Below, piece after piece: positions 38,409-46,660 of a DNA stretch of 64,000 bases. How positions within the stretch are numbered: position 1 is the first letter of the stretch; each line of letters begins with the position of its first letter. The DNA is from Flavobacteriaceae bacterium (GTDB taxonomy: Bacteria > Bacteroidota > Bacteroidia > Flavobacteriales > Flavobacteriaceae): positions 558,001 to 622,000 of the forward strand of contig JAGYJF010000003.1 of assembly GCA_018402135.1 (NCBI GenBank), in the 5' to 3' direction. Both the position numbers and the translations under genes were made by a program. The notes beneath the pieces are model-generated. The model was not told the origin of the DNA, did no database searches, and was given only the letters and a program-made list of their open reading frames with translations.

Positions 38409-39119
38409 ATGAAAAATTTAAAACGTAATCTCACTCTAGGAGTCTTGTTTTTTTTACCAGTCATGTTCTTGTTGTTTTTATATCCTTCAACACACAATTA
38501 TACACCACTCGAAATTGTAAAGTCAACGGTCTCTGATATTGATACCTTTATTGCTTTTGAAGAGGACCCCATTCTATTAAAAGAACGAATTACAGTATTG
38601 ATTTTTTTAGGAACACAGCCAATGGATTATACAATTGCAGCACTTAACTTAAAAGAATTGGTCTACGATAAATTTAAGGGGTTTAAAAACTTTCAAGTGG
38701 TTTCAATCGTACGAAATGGAGCGCAAGACCAAGTAGAGCAGCTTAAAGATGAAATTTCATCATACGAAGAATTAAAACATTGGCATTTTGTTTATGGAAC
38801 GCAAAGTGACATTCTTCAAATTCATAAGAGTTTAAGATCAAAAAAACAGTTGGACTCAAATTTGTCGTCACCATTAGTCTATATAATAGATAAAGACTTA
38901 AATCAACGCGGTAGAATTGATGACAGAGAAAAAAACGAAATTGCCAATGATACACCCGAATATAGTTTAGTAGATTATAATTGTTTAGAAGTAGCTGAAA
39001 TCAAAAATAAAATGAGTGAAGATTTGCGCATTTTATTCACTGAATACAGACAAAAACGAAAAGGTAATTTTGACTCTTCAATAAGAAGAGCCGATGATTT
39101 AAAGACAAATAATGAGTAA
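38409..39119 (+). CDS. Sco/thioredoxin-like membrane-anchored protein lacking the metal-binding cysteines
   Basis: The ATG at 38409 follows AAAGGACAA and gives a neat N-terminal anchor (VLFFLPVMFLLFLYPS); an in-frame ATG at 38382 is less likely. The periplasmic part resembles a thioredoxin-fold domain: ITVLIFLGTQPMDY occupies the place of the Sco active-site segment, and SSPLVYIIDKDLNQRGRID resembles the later Sco segment (FALIDKNGFIRSR in the neighbour). It has no CXXXC; its single cysteine lies near the C-terminus (YNCLE). Its stop overlaps the start of the canonical sco gene by eight bases. It may help Sco or the oxidase assemble without binding copper itself; that is inference. Confidence 0.7.
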   Translation: MKNLKRNLTLGVLFFLPVMFLLFLYPSTHNYTPLEIVKSTVSDIDTFIAFEEDPILLKERITVLIFLGTQPMDYTIAALNLKELVYDKFKGFKNFQVVSIVRNGAQDQVEQLKDEISSYEELKHWHFVYGTQSDILQIHKSLRSKKQLDSNLSSPLVYIIDKDLNQRGRIDDREKNEIANDTPEYSLVDYNCLEVAEIKNKMSEDLRILFTEYRQKRKGNFDSSIRRADDLKTNNE

Positions 39120-39864
39120 AAAAGCGAACTATTCATACGTAGGTATTGCATTTATAATTTTATTATTTGGAATTATTTTTGTACCTAAAATTGTAGACCG
39201 ATTGTCTAATGAAGATGTAGTACGAGACGATGAAAGTCGTAGCACTGGCATTTCCACTGAAACCGAAGCTAAACCTTCAAATCTGGCGTTTATATATTCT
39301 GGTACGGATATAAGAAAAGTGCCAGAGTTTAGTTTCACAAACCAACACGGAAATACCATTACCAATCAAGATTATTTGGGAAAAGTATATGTAGTTGAAT
39401 TTTTTTTCACAACGTGCCCAACCATTTGTCCTAGAATGAATAGAAATCTCGTTGAAATTCAAAATCACTTTGCTGAATTTGAAAATTTTGGCGTTGCAGC
39501 TTTTACCATAAATCCAGATTTTGATACACCTGAAGTCTTGAAAAAATATGCGGTAGATTACGGAATCACCAATCCAAATTGGAATTTAATGACCGGCAAT
39601 CAAGATGAAATTTACAGGTTGGCCAATACAGGTTTTAATTTATACACTGCCGAAGTTCAAGACGCCGAAGGTGGTTTTGAGCATTCAGGAAATTTTGCAC
39701 TCATCGACAAAAATGGTTTCATTAGATCAAGACTTGATGATTATGGAAACCCCTTAATATATTACAATGGTATTGTAAGTGAAACTGAAGGCGAGGATGA
39801 AGATGGAATTCCTCAAGAAATCACAAAACTAAAAGAAGACATTGCAAAACTCTTAAAAGAATGA
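39112..39864 (+). CDS. Sco1/SenC copper chaperone for cytochrome oxidase
   Basis: Sco proteins deliver copper to, or reduce the cysteines of, the CuA site on subunit II. The 250-residue protein has an N-terminal membrane anchor (YVGIAFIILLFGIIFVP), the copper-binding CPTIC motif (Cys102, Cys106) in EFFFTTCPTICPRMNRN, and the third ligand His191 in FEHSGNFALID. The CuA-bearing partner is CoxB at 12.4 kb. It overlaps the preceding cysteine-less paralogue by eight bases and the following DUF420 gene by four, so all are translated together. Confidence 0.95.
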   Translation: MSKKANYSYVGIAFIILLFGIIFVPKIVDRLSNEDVVRDDESRSTGISTETEAKPSNLAFIYSGTDIRKVPEFSFTNQHGNTITNQDYLGKVYVVEFFFTTCPTICPRMNRNLVEIQNHFAEFENFGVAAFTINPDFDTPEVLKKYAVDYGITNPNWNLMTGNQDEIYRLANTGFNLYTAEVQDAEGGFEHSGNFALIDKNGFIRSRLDDYGNPLIYYNGIVSETEGEDEDGIPQEITKLKEDIAKLLKE

Positions 39865-40409
39865 GATTAGAAATAGACCTGAAAAAGCAGAAAAAATACA
39901 ACAAAATAGTGGTTGTTTTGTCCATCGTTATTCCAATTGCCGTAGCGGCCTTATTTGGAATAAATTTAAGAGAACTTGGTTTTAATGTCAAGCCACTTAC
40001 ATTTTTGCCACCAATTTACGCGACTATAAATGGAATGACTGCGGTTTTATTGGTTCTGGCTTTTTGGGCGATTAAGAATAAAAAATTAGTTCTACACAAA
40101 AATTTAATGACAACCGCTATTTATGCTTCCGTTGTTTTTTTGGTAATGTATGTAGCTTATCACATGACGAGTGACAGTACCAAATTTGGTGGTGAAGGTT
40201 TTGTGAAATACATCTATTATTTTATACTTATCACGCATATTATATTATCCATAGTTGTAATTCCTTTTGTACTTATAACATACGTAAGAGCGCTCACAAA
40301 TGATTTTGAAAGACACAAGAAAATAGCTAAAATCACATTTCCAATTTGGCTTTATGTTGCTATTACTGGTGTTATTGTTTATTTAATGATCGCTCCTTAT
40401 TATGTCTAA
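39861..40409 (+). CDS. DUF420 membrane protein, probable oxidase assembly factor
   Basis: The 182-residue polytopic protein has about five hydrophobic segments. Conserved polar residues include YHMTSDSTKFGGEG and two histidine-bearing regions (ATINGMTAVLLVLAFWAI, ITHIILSIVVIPF). This matches the DUF420 family; a Gram-positive member (YozB/CtaM) has been reported as needed for aa3-type oxidase function, which fits its place between sco and another small membrane gene. The start overlaps the sco stop (ATGA) and its stop overlaps the next gene. The biochemical role is unproven. Confidence 0.85.
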   Translation: MRLEIDLKKQKKYNKIVVVLSIVIPIAVAALFGINLRELGFNVKPLTFLPPIYATINGMTAVLLVLAFWAIKNKKLVLHKNLMTTAIYASVVFLVMYVAYHMTSDSTKFGGEGFVKYIYYFILITHIILSIVVIPFVLITYVRALTNDFERHKKIAKITFPIWLYVAITGVIVYLMIAPYYV

Positions 40410-40620
40410 AATATTCAAAATACTCACTTTTATTGTATTGTTCTTGTTTCTTACCAATGCAAATGGCCAATGTGCCATGTGTCGTGCGGTTTTAGAGAGC
40501 GATGCCGATCAGTCTATGGCCGAAGGTGTAAATGATGGTATTGTTTATCTTATGGCTATACCCTACATTCTAGTTGCTGGGATTGCATTATTACTATATC
40601 GAAAATTTTCAAAAAGTTAA
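40402..40620 (+). CDS. Small exported CxxC membrane protein of the oxidase cluster
   Basis: A 72-residue protein with a signal peptide ending at ANGQ, immediately followed by CAMC (CAMCRAVLESDAD), an acidic stretch, then one membrane helix (IVYLMAIPYILVAGIALLLY) and a basic end. The mature N-terminus would face the periplasm with two cysteines in a CxxC pair. It overlaps the DUF420 gene by eight bases. I do not know a named family, though similar short genes beside oxidase genes occur in Bacteroidota. A role in metal or thiol chemistry during oxidase maturation is inference from context. Confidence 0.75.
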   Translation: MSKIFKILTFIVLFLFLTNANGQCAMCRAVLESDADQSMAEGVNDGIVYLMAIPYILVAGIALLLYRKFSKS

Positions 40621-40707
40621 ACCTTTCCTAATTTCTGTAACAGAGACCGTATTTTGATGTCCTATCAACAAACCTTAGGTGAACTCTTAACAGTTTGTTA
40701 GTATGAG

Positions 40708-40715
40708 TATGTTTG
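40708..40715 (+). promoter_or_regulatory. Possible -7 promoter box for the MacB-like transporter operon
   Basis: TATGTTTG matches TANNTTTG and lies 36 bases before the ATP-binding protein gene. No properly spaced TTG -33 element is seen. Confidence 0.35.
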
Positions 40716-40751
40716 CTATTTATGTAACATTGCAACTGTATAACCAGCATT

Positions 40752-41453
40752 ATGATTGAAATAAAAGATTTACACAAATCCTATAAAATGGGAGCCAATA
40801 GCCTTCATGTTTTGAAAGGTATAAACTTTAATGTCAAAGAAGGTGAATTAGTTTCTATTATGGGTTCTTCAGGATCGGGTAAATCAACCTTGCTAAATAT
40901 TCTCGGAATGCTAGATGAAGCCGATGAAGGATCCTATACACTTGATGGTGTCCCCATCAAAAATTTAAACGAAAAGGTCGCTGCAAGATACCGCAATAAG
41001 TTTTTAGGATTTATATTTCAGTCATTTAACCTAATCAATTATAAATCTGCCTTAGACAATGTGGCTATGCCACTATATTATCAGGGGATGCCAAGAAAAG
41101 AACGTGTTGACCGGGCAAATTATTATTTGGAAAAAGTAGGTTTGGCCCAATGGTCGCATCATTTACCGAGTGAGCTTTCTGGAGGTCAAAAACAACGCGT
41201 GGCAATAGCACGAGCTTTGGCAAGTGATCCTAAAGTACTATTGGCCGATGAGCCTACTGGTGCTTTAGATTCAAAAACCTCACATGAGGTAATGGATTTA
41301 ATTCAAGGTATAAACGACGAAGGAAAAACAATCTTAATTGTTACTCACGAAAACGACATCGCGCAAATGACCAAACGTATCGTAAACTTAAAAGATGGTT
41401 TGATTATAGACGACACCAAAGTAGAACAAGTTAGAGCGAGTCAATATGTTTGA
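40752..41453 (+). CDS. ABC transporter ATP-binding protein (MacB/LolD type)
   Basis: The 233-residue ATPase has Walker A GSSGSGKST, the signature LSGGQKQRVAIARAL, Walker B VLLADEPTG and the H-loop VTHEND. It belongs to the MacB/LolD/FtsE class of mechanotransmission ABC ATPases, which power work by periplasmic partners rather than moving substrate through the membrane. It overlaps the first permease gene by eight bases. With the permeases, fusion proteins and TolC that follow it should form a tripartite exporter. The substrate is unknown; macrolides, siderophores, peptides and lipoproteins are all handled by this class. Confidence 0.93.
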   Translation: MIEIKDLHKSYKMGANSLHVLKGINFNVKEGELVSIMGSSGSGKSTLLNILGMLDEADEGSYTLDGVPIKNLNEKVAARYRNKFLGFIFQSFNLINYKSALDNVAMPLYYQGMPRKERVDRANYYLEKVGLAQWSHHLPSELSGGQKQRVAIARALASDPKVLLADEPTGALDSKTSHEVMDLIQGINDEGKTILIVTHENDIAQMTKRIVNLKDGLIIDDTKVEQVRASQYV

Positions 41454-42690
41454 TATAGAGCGTTGGCAAGAAATTTTTGAGTCGTTAAGTAAAAACAAAT
41501 TACGCACGTTTTTAACATGCTTATCAGTTGCTTCTGGCATTTTTATTCTTGTTATTTTATTGGGTTTTAGCTCTGGCATTCAAAATGGTGTAAAAGACCA
41601 ATTTCAGCAAGACGCTACTACCAAAATGAGCATTAGAACAAGAACTACTACTAAAGGTTATAAAGGCTTAAATCCAGGAAGGAATATCCAGCTAAAAATG
41701 CAAGACTTTTTGGATGTTTCCCTAAACTATGACGATTACTTAGAATACCGCTCCGGAAATTATTCAATCTGGGGAAGTCTTATAAATTATAAAAACGAAT
41801 CTGGAAACTTTCGCGTGCAAGGAGTCATGCCCGACTTTCAATTTATAGCAAATTCAGATATCGCTGAAGGCCGATTTCTTAACGAAACAGATCTTAACGA
41901 ATCTAAAAAAGTAATTGTAGTAGGTAACAAAGTAAAAACCGATTTGTTCAAAGGGAAAAGTCCCATAGGAGAATATGTCTCAATTTATGGAATTCAATTT
42001 AAAGTTGTAGGCGTTTATTATGATCCGGGTGGAGAACGCGAAGAAAGCAATGTTTATATACCAGTAACTTCTGCACAAAAAGCATTTAATGGTGGCGACA
42101 GAGTGCGTGATATGACATTTACAGTGCCGATGTCCAACAGTCTTGATGAAGCATTGCTGTTGTCTCAAAATCTTGTCGCAGGCATTGAATCAGACCTAAA
42201 ACAGAAATACACCATTGCCCCCGATGATACAGCTGCCATTAGAGTTGATAACACTTTAGAAGAAGCAAAAAAAATATACTCATTAGTTGATGTCATTAAA
42301 GCGGTGTTCTGGTTCGTTGGTATCGGTACCATCATCGCTGGCGTAGTAGGTGTTGGGAATATCATGATTATTATTGTGAAAGAACGTACCAAAGAAATAG
42401 GAATTCGAAAAGCACTCGGTGCACAACCAATGTCCATTGTAGGCATGATATTACAAGAATCTATTTTTGTAACCATGTTTTCGGGTTTATTTGGGTTGGT
42501 TGCTGGACTTGGACTTCTTGAATTGGTAGGACCAAGTATTGAAAGTGATTTTATAAAATACCCGCAAGTAGATTTTAATACAGCACTTTTTACGGTACTA
42601 ATTTTAGTTGTTGCAGGAACTTTAGCAGGATTTATTCCAGCATACCGAGCAGCAAAAATAAAACCCATTATAGCTTTAAGAGACGAATAG
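41446..42690 (+). CDS. MacB-like ABC transporter permease, first copy
   Basis: The 414-residue protein has the MacB/FtsX layout: a first helix near residue 20-45 (FLTCLSVASGIFILVILLG), a large periplasmic domain, and three C-terminal helices including VKERTKEIGIRKALGAQP, the hallmark cytoplasmic coupling segment. RAAKIKPIIALRDE closes the protein. The ATPase domain is encoded separately, unlike E. coli MacB. The next gene is a second, non-identical permease one base downstream, suggesting a heterodimeric transporter. Confidence 0.92.
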   Translation: MFDIERWQEIFESLSKNKLRTFLTCLSVASGIFILVILLGFSSGIQNGVKDQFQQDATTKMSIRTRTTTKGYKGLNPGRNIQLKMQDFLDVSLNYDDYLEYRSGNYSIWGSLINYKNESGNFRVQGVMPDFQFIANSDIAEGRFLNETDLNESKKVIVVGNKVKTDLFKGKSPIGEYVSIYGIQFKVVGVYYDPGGEREESNVYIPVTSAQKAFNGGDRVRDMTFTVPMSNSLDEALLLSQNLVAGIESDLKQKYTIAPDDTAAIRVDNTLEEAKKIYSLVDVIKAVFWFVGIGTIIAGVVGVGNIMIIIVKERTKEIGIRKALGAQPMSIVGMILQESIFVTMFSGLFGLVAGLGLLELVGPSIESDFIKYPQVDFNTALFTVLILVVAGTLAGFIPAYRAAKIKPIIALRDE

Positions 42691-42691
42691 T

Positions 42692-43951
42692 ATGTTTAGT
42701 AAAGACCGTTGGAACGAAATATTAGAAGCATTAACCGCTAATAAGTTTAGAACTTTTTTAACGGCTTTTGGTGTGTTTTGGGGTATTACCATATTAGTGC
42801 TTTTGTTAGCCCTAACCAATGGACTTAAAAACGGCGTAACTGCGAGCTTTGATAATTTTGCCACTAACTCCATGTTTATGTGGGTTCAAAGAACATCAAT
42901 CCCCTATAAAGGCTTGCCGAAAGGCAGACGATTTGATTATAAGGTCGATGATGTCCAGGCAATTAAACAAGAATTTCCAGAGCTAAAGTATGTATCACCA
43001 AGAAATTCTTTAGGTGGCTATCAAGGTGCTAGTAATGTAATTAGGGGTACTAAAACTGGAGCTTTTCGAATTTATGGCGACTATCCAGAGTTTATAAAGC
43101 AAAAACCTATGGATATAACTGAAGGTCGTTTCATTAATTATTCCGATATCAACGATAGCCGAAAAGTCTGCGCAATCGGTCCAGATGTAATCGCTGGACT
43201 TTATGATAAAAATGAAGAAATTATTGGCTCTTACATCAAAATTAATGGCGTTAACTTTATGGTAATTGGGACATTTAAAATGACCAATAGCCAAGGTGAT
43301 TCCGAGGAAGAAGCAAATACAATTTTTATTCCATTCACGGCATTTGGCAAAGCTTTTAACAGAGGCGATAACGTAGGTTGGATGGCGATTACGGCCCATG
43401 ATCAAACTAGTATAACCGAAGTAAAAGAAAAAGTGTTTGATTTTTTAAAGGTTAGGCACCGCGTGCATCCAGATGACCAAAGTGCCATCGGTCATCGGGA
43501 CTTAGCCGAGCAATTTGGTCGGGTTAATGGCTTGTTCAATATTTTAACGGTTGTAGGCTATTTTGTAGGTGCCCTAATTTTAATGTCTGGTATTATAGGC
43601 ATTAGCAATATCATGCTCATTGTTGTAAAAGAGCGCACTAAAGAAATCGGTGTTCGGCGTGCACTTGGTGCTAGTCCGTGGAATATAAAATCTCAAATTC
43701 TTCAGGAAAGTTTAATACTTACTATTTTGTCTGGTATGGTAGGCGTAGCCTTTTCGGCTGGTGTCATCTATCTTATGAATTACTTGTTGTCCATCTATGG
43801 TCCAGTTGAAAATTTCGTGAACCCAAGTGTTAGCATGTCAGTAATTTTTACTGCATTAACCATTTTGGTTGTTTCAGGACTTCTGGCCGGTTTAATTCCT
43901 GCAAATAGCGCTACAAAAATGAAACCGGTAGATGCGCTCCGGATAGAATAA
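42692..43951 (+). CDS. MacB-like ABC transporter permease, second copy
   Basis: This 419-residue permease is a paralogue of the preceding gene with the same topology: first helix TAFGVFWGITILVLLLAL, periplasmic domain, then VKERTKEIGVRRALGASP and a final SATKMKPVDALRIE. The two differ substantially in the periplasmic domain (for example MFMWVQRTSIPYKGLPKGR here), which argues for fixed, different roles in a heterodimer rather than recent duplication. It follows the first permease after a single base, and the first membrane-fusion protein gene lies 49 bases on. Confidence 0.92.
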   Translation: MFSKDRWNEILEALTANKFRTFLTAFGVFWGITILVLLLALTNGLKNGVTASFDNFATNSMFMWVQRTSIPYKGLPKGRRFDYKVDDVQAIKQEFPELKYVSPRNSLGGYQGASNVIRGTKTGAFRIYGDYPEFIKQKPMDITEGRFINYSDINDSRKVCAIGPDVIAGLYDKNEEIIGSYIKINGVNFMVIGTFKMTNSQGDSEEEANTIFIPFTAFGKAFNRGDNVGWMAITAHDQTSITEVKEKVFDFLKVRHRVHPDDQSAIGHRDLAEQFGRVNGLFNILTVVGYFVGALILMSGIIGISNIMLIVVKERTKEIGVRRALGASPWNIKSQILQESLILTILSGMVGVAFSAGVIYLMNYLLSIYGPVENFVNPSVSMSVIFTALTILVVSGLLAGLIPANSATKMKPVDALRIE

Positions 43952-44000
43952 ATATCAAACTAAAAACAGCTTATAACATCTCAATAATTAATCATCAGTA

Positions 44001-45164
44001 ATGAAAAGAACCACCACAGTAATAGTTTTAATAGCAATAGTTTTAGGTTTCTCAGTAGCCTTAATCTATTTATGGAAGAAAAACCAAGAGAATCCAATCA
44101 CCTATGCTACGGACAAAGCTTCGGAGCAAACAATTGTAGTTAAAACTATGGCAACAGGAAGTATTGTTCCAAAGGAAGAAGTTTTGATAAAGCCCAACAT
44201 TTCTGGCGTAGTTGAAGAAATTTACATCGAAGCAGGAGAGTTTGTTAAATCAGGTGATTTAATTGCTAAAATTAGAGTAATTCCTAATGTTTCAACGCTG
44301 ACTACGGCTAAAAACAACATTGCTTCAAACCAAACTTCTGTAGAAACAGCGCAAATAAATTTTAAGAACCAAGAAGCAATTTACAACCGTCAAAAAGCAT
44401 TATTTGAAAAGGGCGTTATTTCTGCAAACGATTTTGATGGCATCAACAATAGTTATTTACAGGCAAAACAAAGTGTTGAGCAGTCCAGAATATCGCTCAA
44501 TGCTGCTAGACAAAATTATGACATAATTAAAACCGGAACTACCGTAGGATTAGGAAATAGTGCTCAAACACTTGTTAGAGCTACTGTATCAGGAATGGTT
44601 TTAGATGTGCCAATTAAAGAAGGTAATCAAGTAATTGAAGCCAACAACTTTAATGAGGGAACCTCAATCGCCTCAATTGCCGATATCAAAAAAATGATTT
44701 TTGAAGGAAAAATTGACGAAAGTGAAGTCGGAAAGATTAAGGAAGGTTTACCACTAGAAATTACTGTTGGAGCCATTGACAATAAAAGTTTTGATGCTGT
44801 TTTAGATTATATTGCACCAAAAGGAGTAGCGGAAAATGGCGCAATTCAATTTGCCATCAAAGGAACTTTAGATACCATAGAATCTACTTTTATAAGAGCA
44901 GGTTTAAGTGCTAACGCTTCTATCATTCTAGACAAGGCCGAAAAAGTTTTGGCCATTAAAGAAGCCTTAGTGCAATACGATCCACGAACCAAACAACCAT
45001 TTGTAGAAGTAGCAACTGGAGACCAGAAATTTGAGAGACGTGAAGTGAAATTGGGTATAAGTGATGGGATTTATGTACAAATTTTGGAAGGTGTAACTGC
45101 CAATGATGAGGTAAAAGTTTGGAACCAGCTTCAGGGTATCCCAGACTACGCTCGTAGAAATTAA
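44001..45164 (+). CDS. Periplasmic adaptor (membrane-fusion) protein, first copy
   Basis: The 387-residue protein has one N-terminal membrane anchor (TVIVLIAIVLGFSVALIYLW), a lipoyl-like half motif (IKPNISGVVEEIYIEAGEFV), an alpha-hairpin of about 100 residues (AKNNIASNQTSVETAQINF), the second lipoyl half (LVRATVSGMVLDVPIKEG) and a beta-barrel domain. That is the HlyD/AcrA/MacA adaptor layout. It would bridge the MacB-like permeases and the TolC encoded next. A second adaptor gene lies on the other side of tolC. Confidence 0.9.
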   Translation: MKRTTTVIVLIAIVLGFSVALIYLWKKNQENPITYATDKASEQTIVVKTMATGSIVPKEEVLIKPNISGVVEEIYIEAGEFVKSGDLIAKIRVIPNVSTLTTAKNNIASNQTSVETAQINFKNQEAIYNRQKALFEKGVISANDFDGINNSYLQAKQSVEQSRISLNAARQNYDIIKTGTTVGLGNSAQTLVRATVSGMVLDVPIKEGNQVIEANNFNEGTSIASIADIKKMIFEGKIDESEVGKIKEGLPLEITVGAIDNKSFDAVLDYIAPKGVAENGAIQFAIKGTLDTIESTFIRAGLSANASIILDKAEKVLAIKEALVQYDPRTKQPFVEVATGDQKFERREVKLGISDGIYVQILEGVTANDEVKVWNQLQGIPDYARRN

Positions 45165-45215
45165 TCAAATATTTTTGTAACAATTTTAATTATCACTAGT
45201 CTTATAAATTAGATT

Positions 45216-46658
45216 ATGAAACACACCATCATTATAATATTTATCCTAACTATTTTTTCAGTACAATCACAAGAAAAAAAGTGGACCTTAAAAGAATGCG
45301 TTGAATACGCGTTGGAGAGAAATATTTCTATCAAGCAAAGTGAACTGGATTTAAAAGCTATTGATGCTGATAAACTCGCTGCTTTAGGTAATTTTTTGCC
45401 AACATTTAATGCAGGAGCCAATTTAGCTGAAAATACCGGTTTAAGTTTTAATCCAACTACAAACCAACCAGAAACCATTACGTTCTTATCTGCAACAGGA
45501 AATATTAATGTAGGTTATACCATTTTTGATGGTTTGAGAAATATTAGACAAGCGCAGCGTGCAGAAATTGCACAGTTGGCGAGCCAATACAGGTTGTCTA
45601 AAATGGTAGATGACATCTCTTTATTAGTTGCGAACAGTTATTTGCAGGTTATTTTATTTAAGGCCAATTTAGAAGTTTTGGAAAGCCAGAATGAAGTTAC
45701 CAAACAACAAATTAAGCAAACGCAAGAATTAGTGGATGGTGGTGTTTTGCCACAAGGTGATTTATTAGACATTTTAGCAACTGATGCGAATGAGGTTCAG
45801 GGTATTGTTACAGCTCAAAATAATATACAAATATCTCTAATTAGCTTAGCGCAACTGCTTTTAATTAAAGACTTTGAAAACTTTGATATTGAAGATGAAG
45901 GATATGATATTGTAAATGTAGATATCGCAAATAAAAGTGTTGATGATATAATTGACTCAGCAAAAGAAAACCGAAGCGAAATAAAAATAGAAGAACAAAA
46001 TGTACAATTAGCCTTGAAAGATTTGCAGTTAACAAAAGCTGCTTATTTACCAAGGTTAACAGCTTTTTTTGGGTATAATACCAGATATACCAATGCAACT
46101 TCCTTTAGTCAAGTAGTCGACCCAGATAACCCTACAGAAACAAGACAAATCGGTGTTGTCGAAGATACTGGTCAAGCTGTTGTAAGCCAATTCCCAAATT
46201 TAAATACTATAGCGGTAGCTCCAGAATCATTCTGGGATCAGCTATATCTTAATGATGGTATTGCTTATGGTTTAAGTCTTAACATTCCAATACTAAATGG
46301 TTTTTCAACACGTTCAAACGTCCTGCGCTCTAAGGTTAATTTAGAACGTGCAAAATATCAATTAGAACAGGCTGAATTAGATTTGGTATCCAACATCTAT
46401 CAAGCGTTTGTAGATGCAGAAGGTTCTCTAAAAGCTTATGATGCTTCATTAAAGGCTTTAGAAGCGCAAGAATTAGCCTTTGAATATGCAAAAGAAAGAT
46501 TTGATGTTGGCATTATAAATTCCTTAGATTTCAGCCAATCAAAAATAAGATACGATAATGCAATCATAAACAGCAATCGTGCTAAGTATGATTATATATT
46601 CAAATTAAAAGTATTGGAATTATATTTTGGGATTCCTGCTACAGAATTAAAATTTTAA
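45216..46658 (+). CDS. TolC-family outer-membrane efflux protein
   Basis: The 480-residue protein has a signal peptide (IIIIFILTIFSVQSQ) and the OEP/TolC pattern of two homologous halves rich in long helices. WTLKECVEYALERNISIKQ is the usual start of the first half and YGLSLNIPILNGFSTRSN the strand at the start of the second barrel part. It should form the trimeric outer-membrane exit duct for the transporter encoded immediately upstream. It sits between two adaptor genes, with only two bases to the next. Confidence 0.93.
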   Translation: MKHTIIIIFILTIFSVQSQEKKWTLKECVEYALERNISIKQSELDLKAIDADKLAALGNFLPTFNAGANLAENTGLSFNPTTNQPETITFLSATGNINVGYTIFDGLRNIRQAQRAEIAQLASQYRLSKMVDDISLLVANSYLQVILFKANLEVLESQNEVTKQQIKQTQELVDGGVLPQGDLLDILATDANEVQGIVTAQNNIQISLISLAQLLLIKDFENFDIEDEGYDIVNVDIANKSVDDIIDSAKENRSEIKIEEQNVQLALKDLQLTKAAYLPRLTAFFGYNTRYTNATSFSQVVDPDNPTETRQIGVVEDTGQAVVSQFPNLNTIAVAPESFWDQLYLNDGIAYGLSLNIPILNGFSTRSNVLRSKVNLERAKYQLEQAELDLVSNIYQAFVDAEGSLKAYDASLKALEAQELAFEYAKERFDVGIINSLDFSQSKIRYDNAIINSNRAKYDYIFKLKVLELYFGIPATELKF

Positions 46659-46660
46659 AG

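Noticed and set aside
42165..42668. A 167-codon open frame on the minus strand inside the first MacB-like permease
   Set aside because: It is fully antisense to a clear conserved gene, its translation has no family features, and the plus-strand product explains the sequence.
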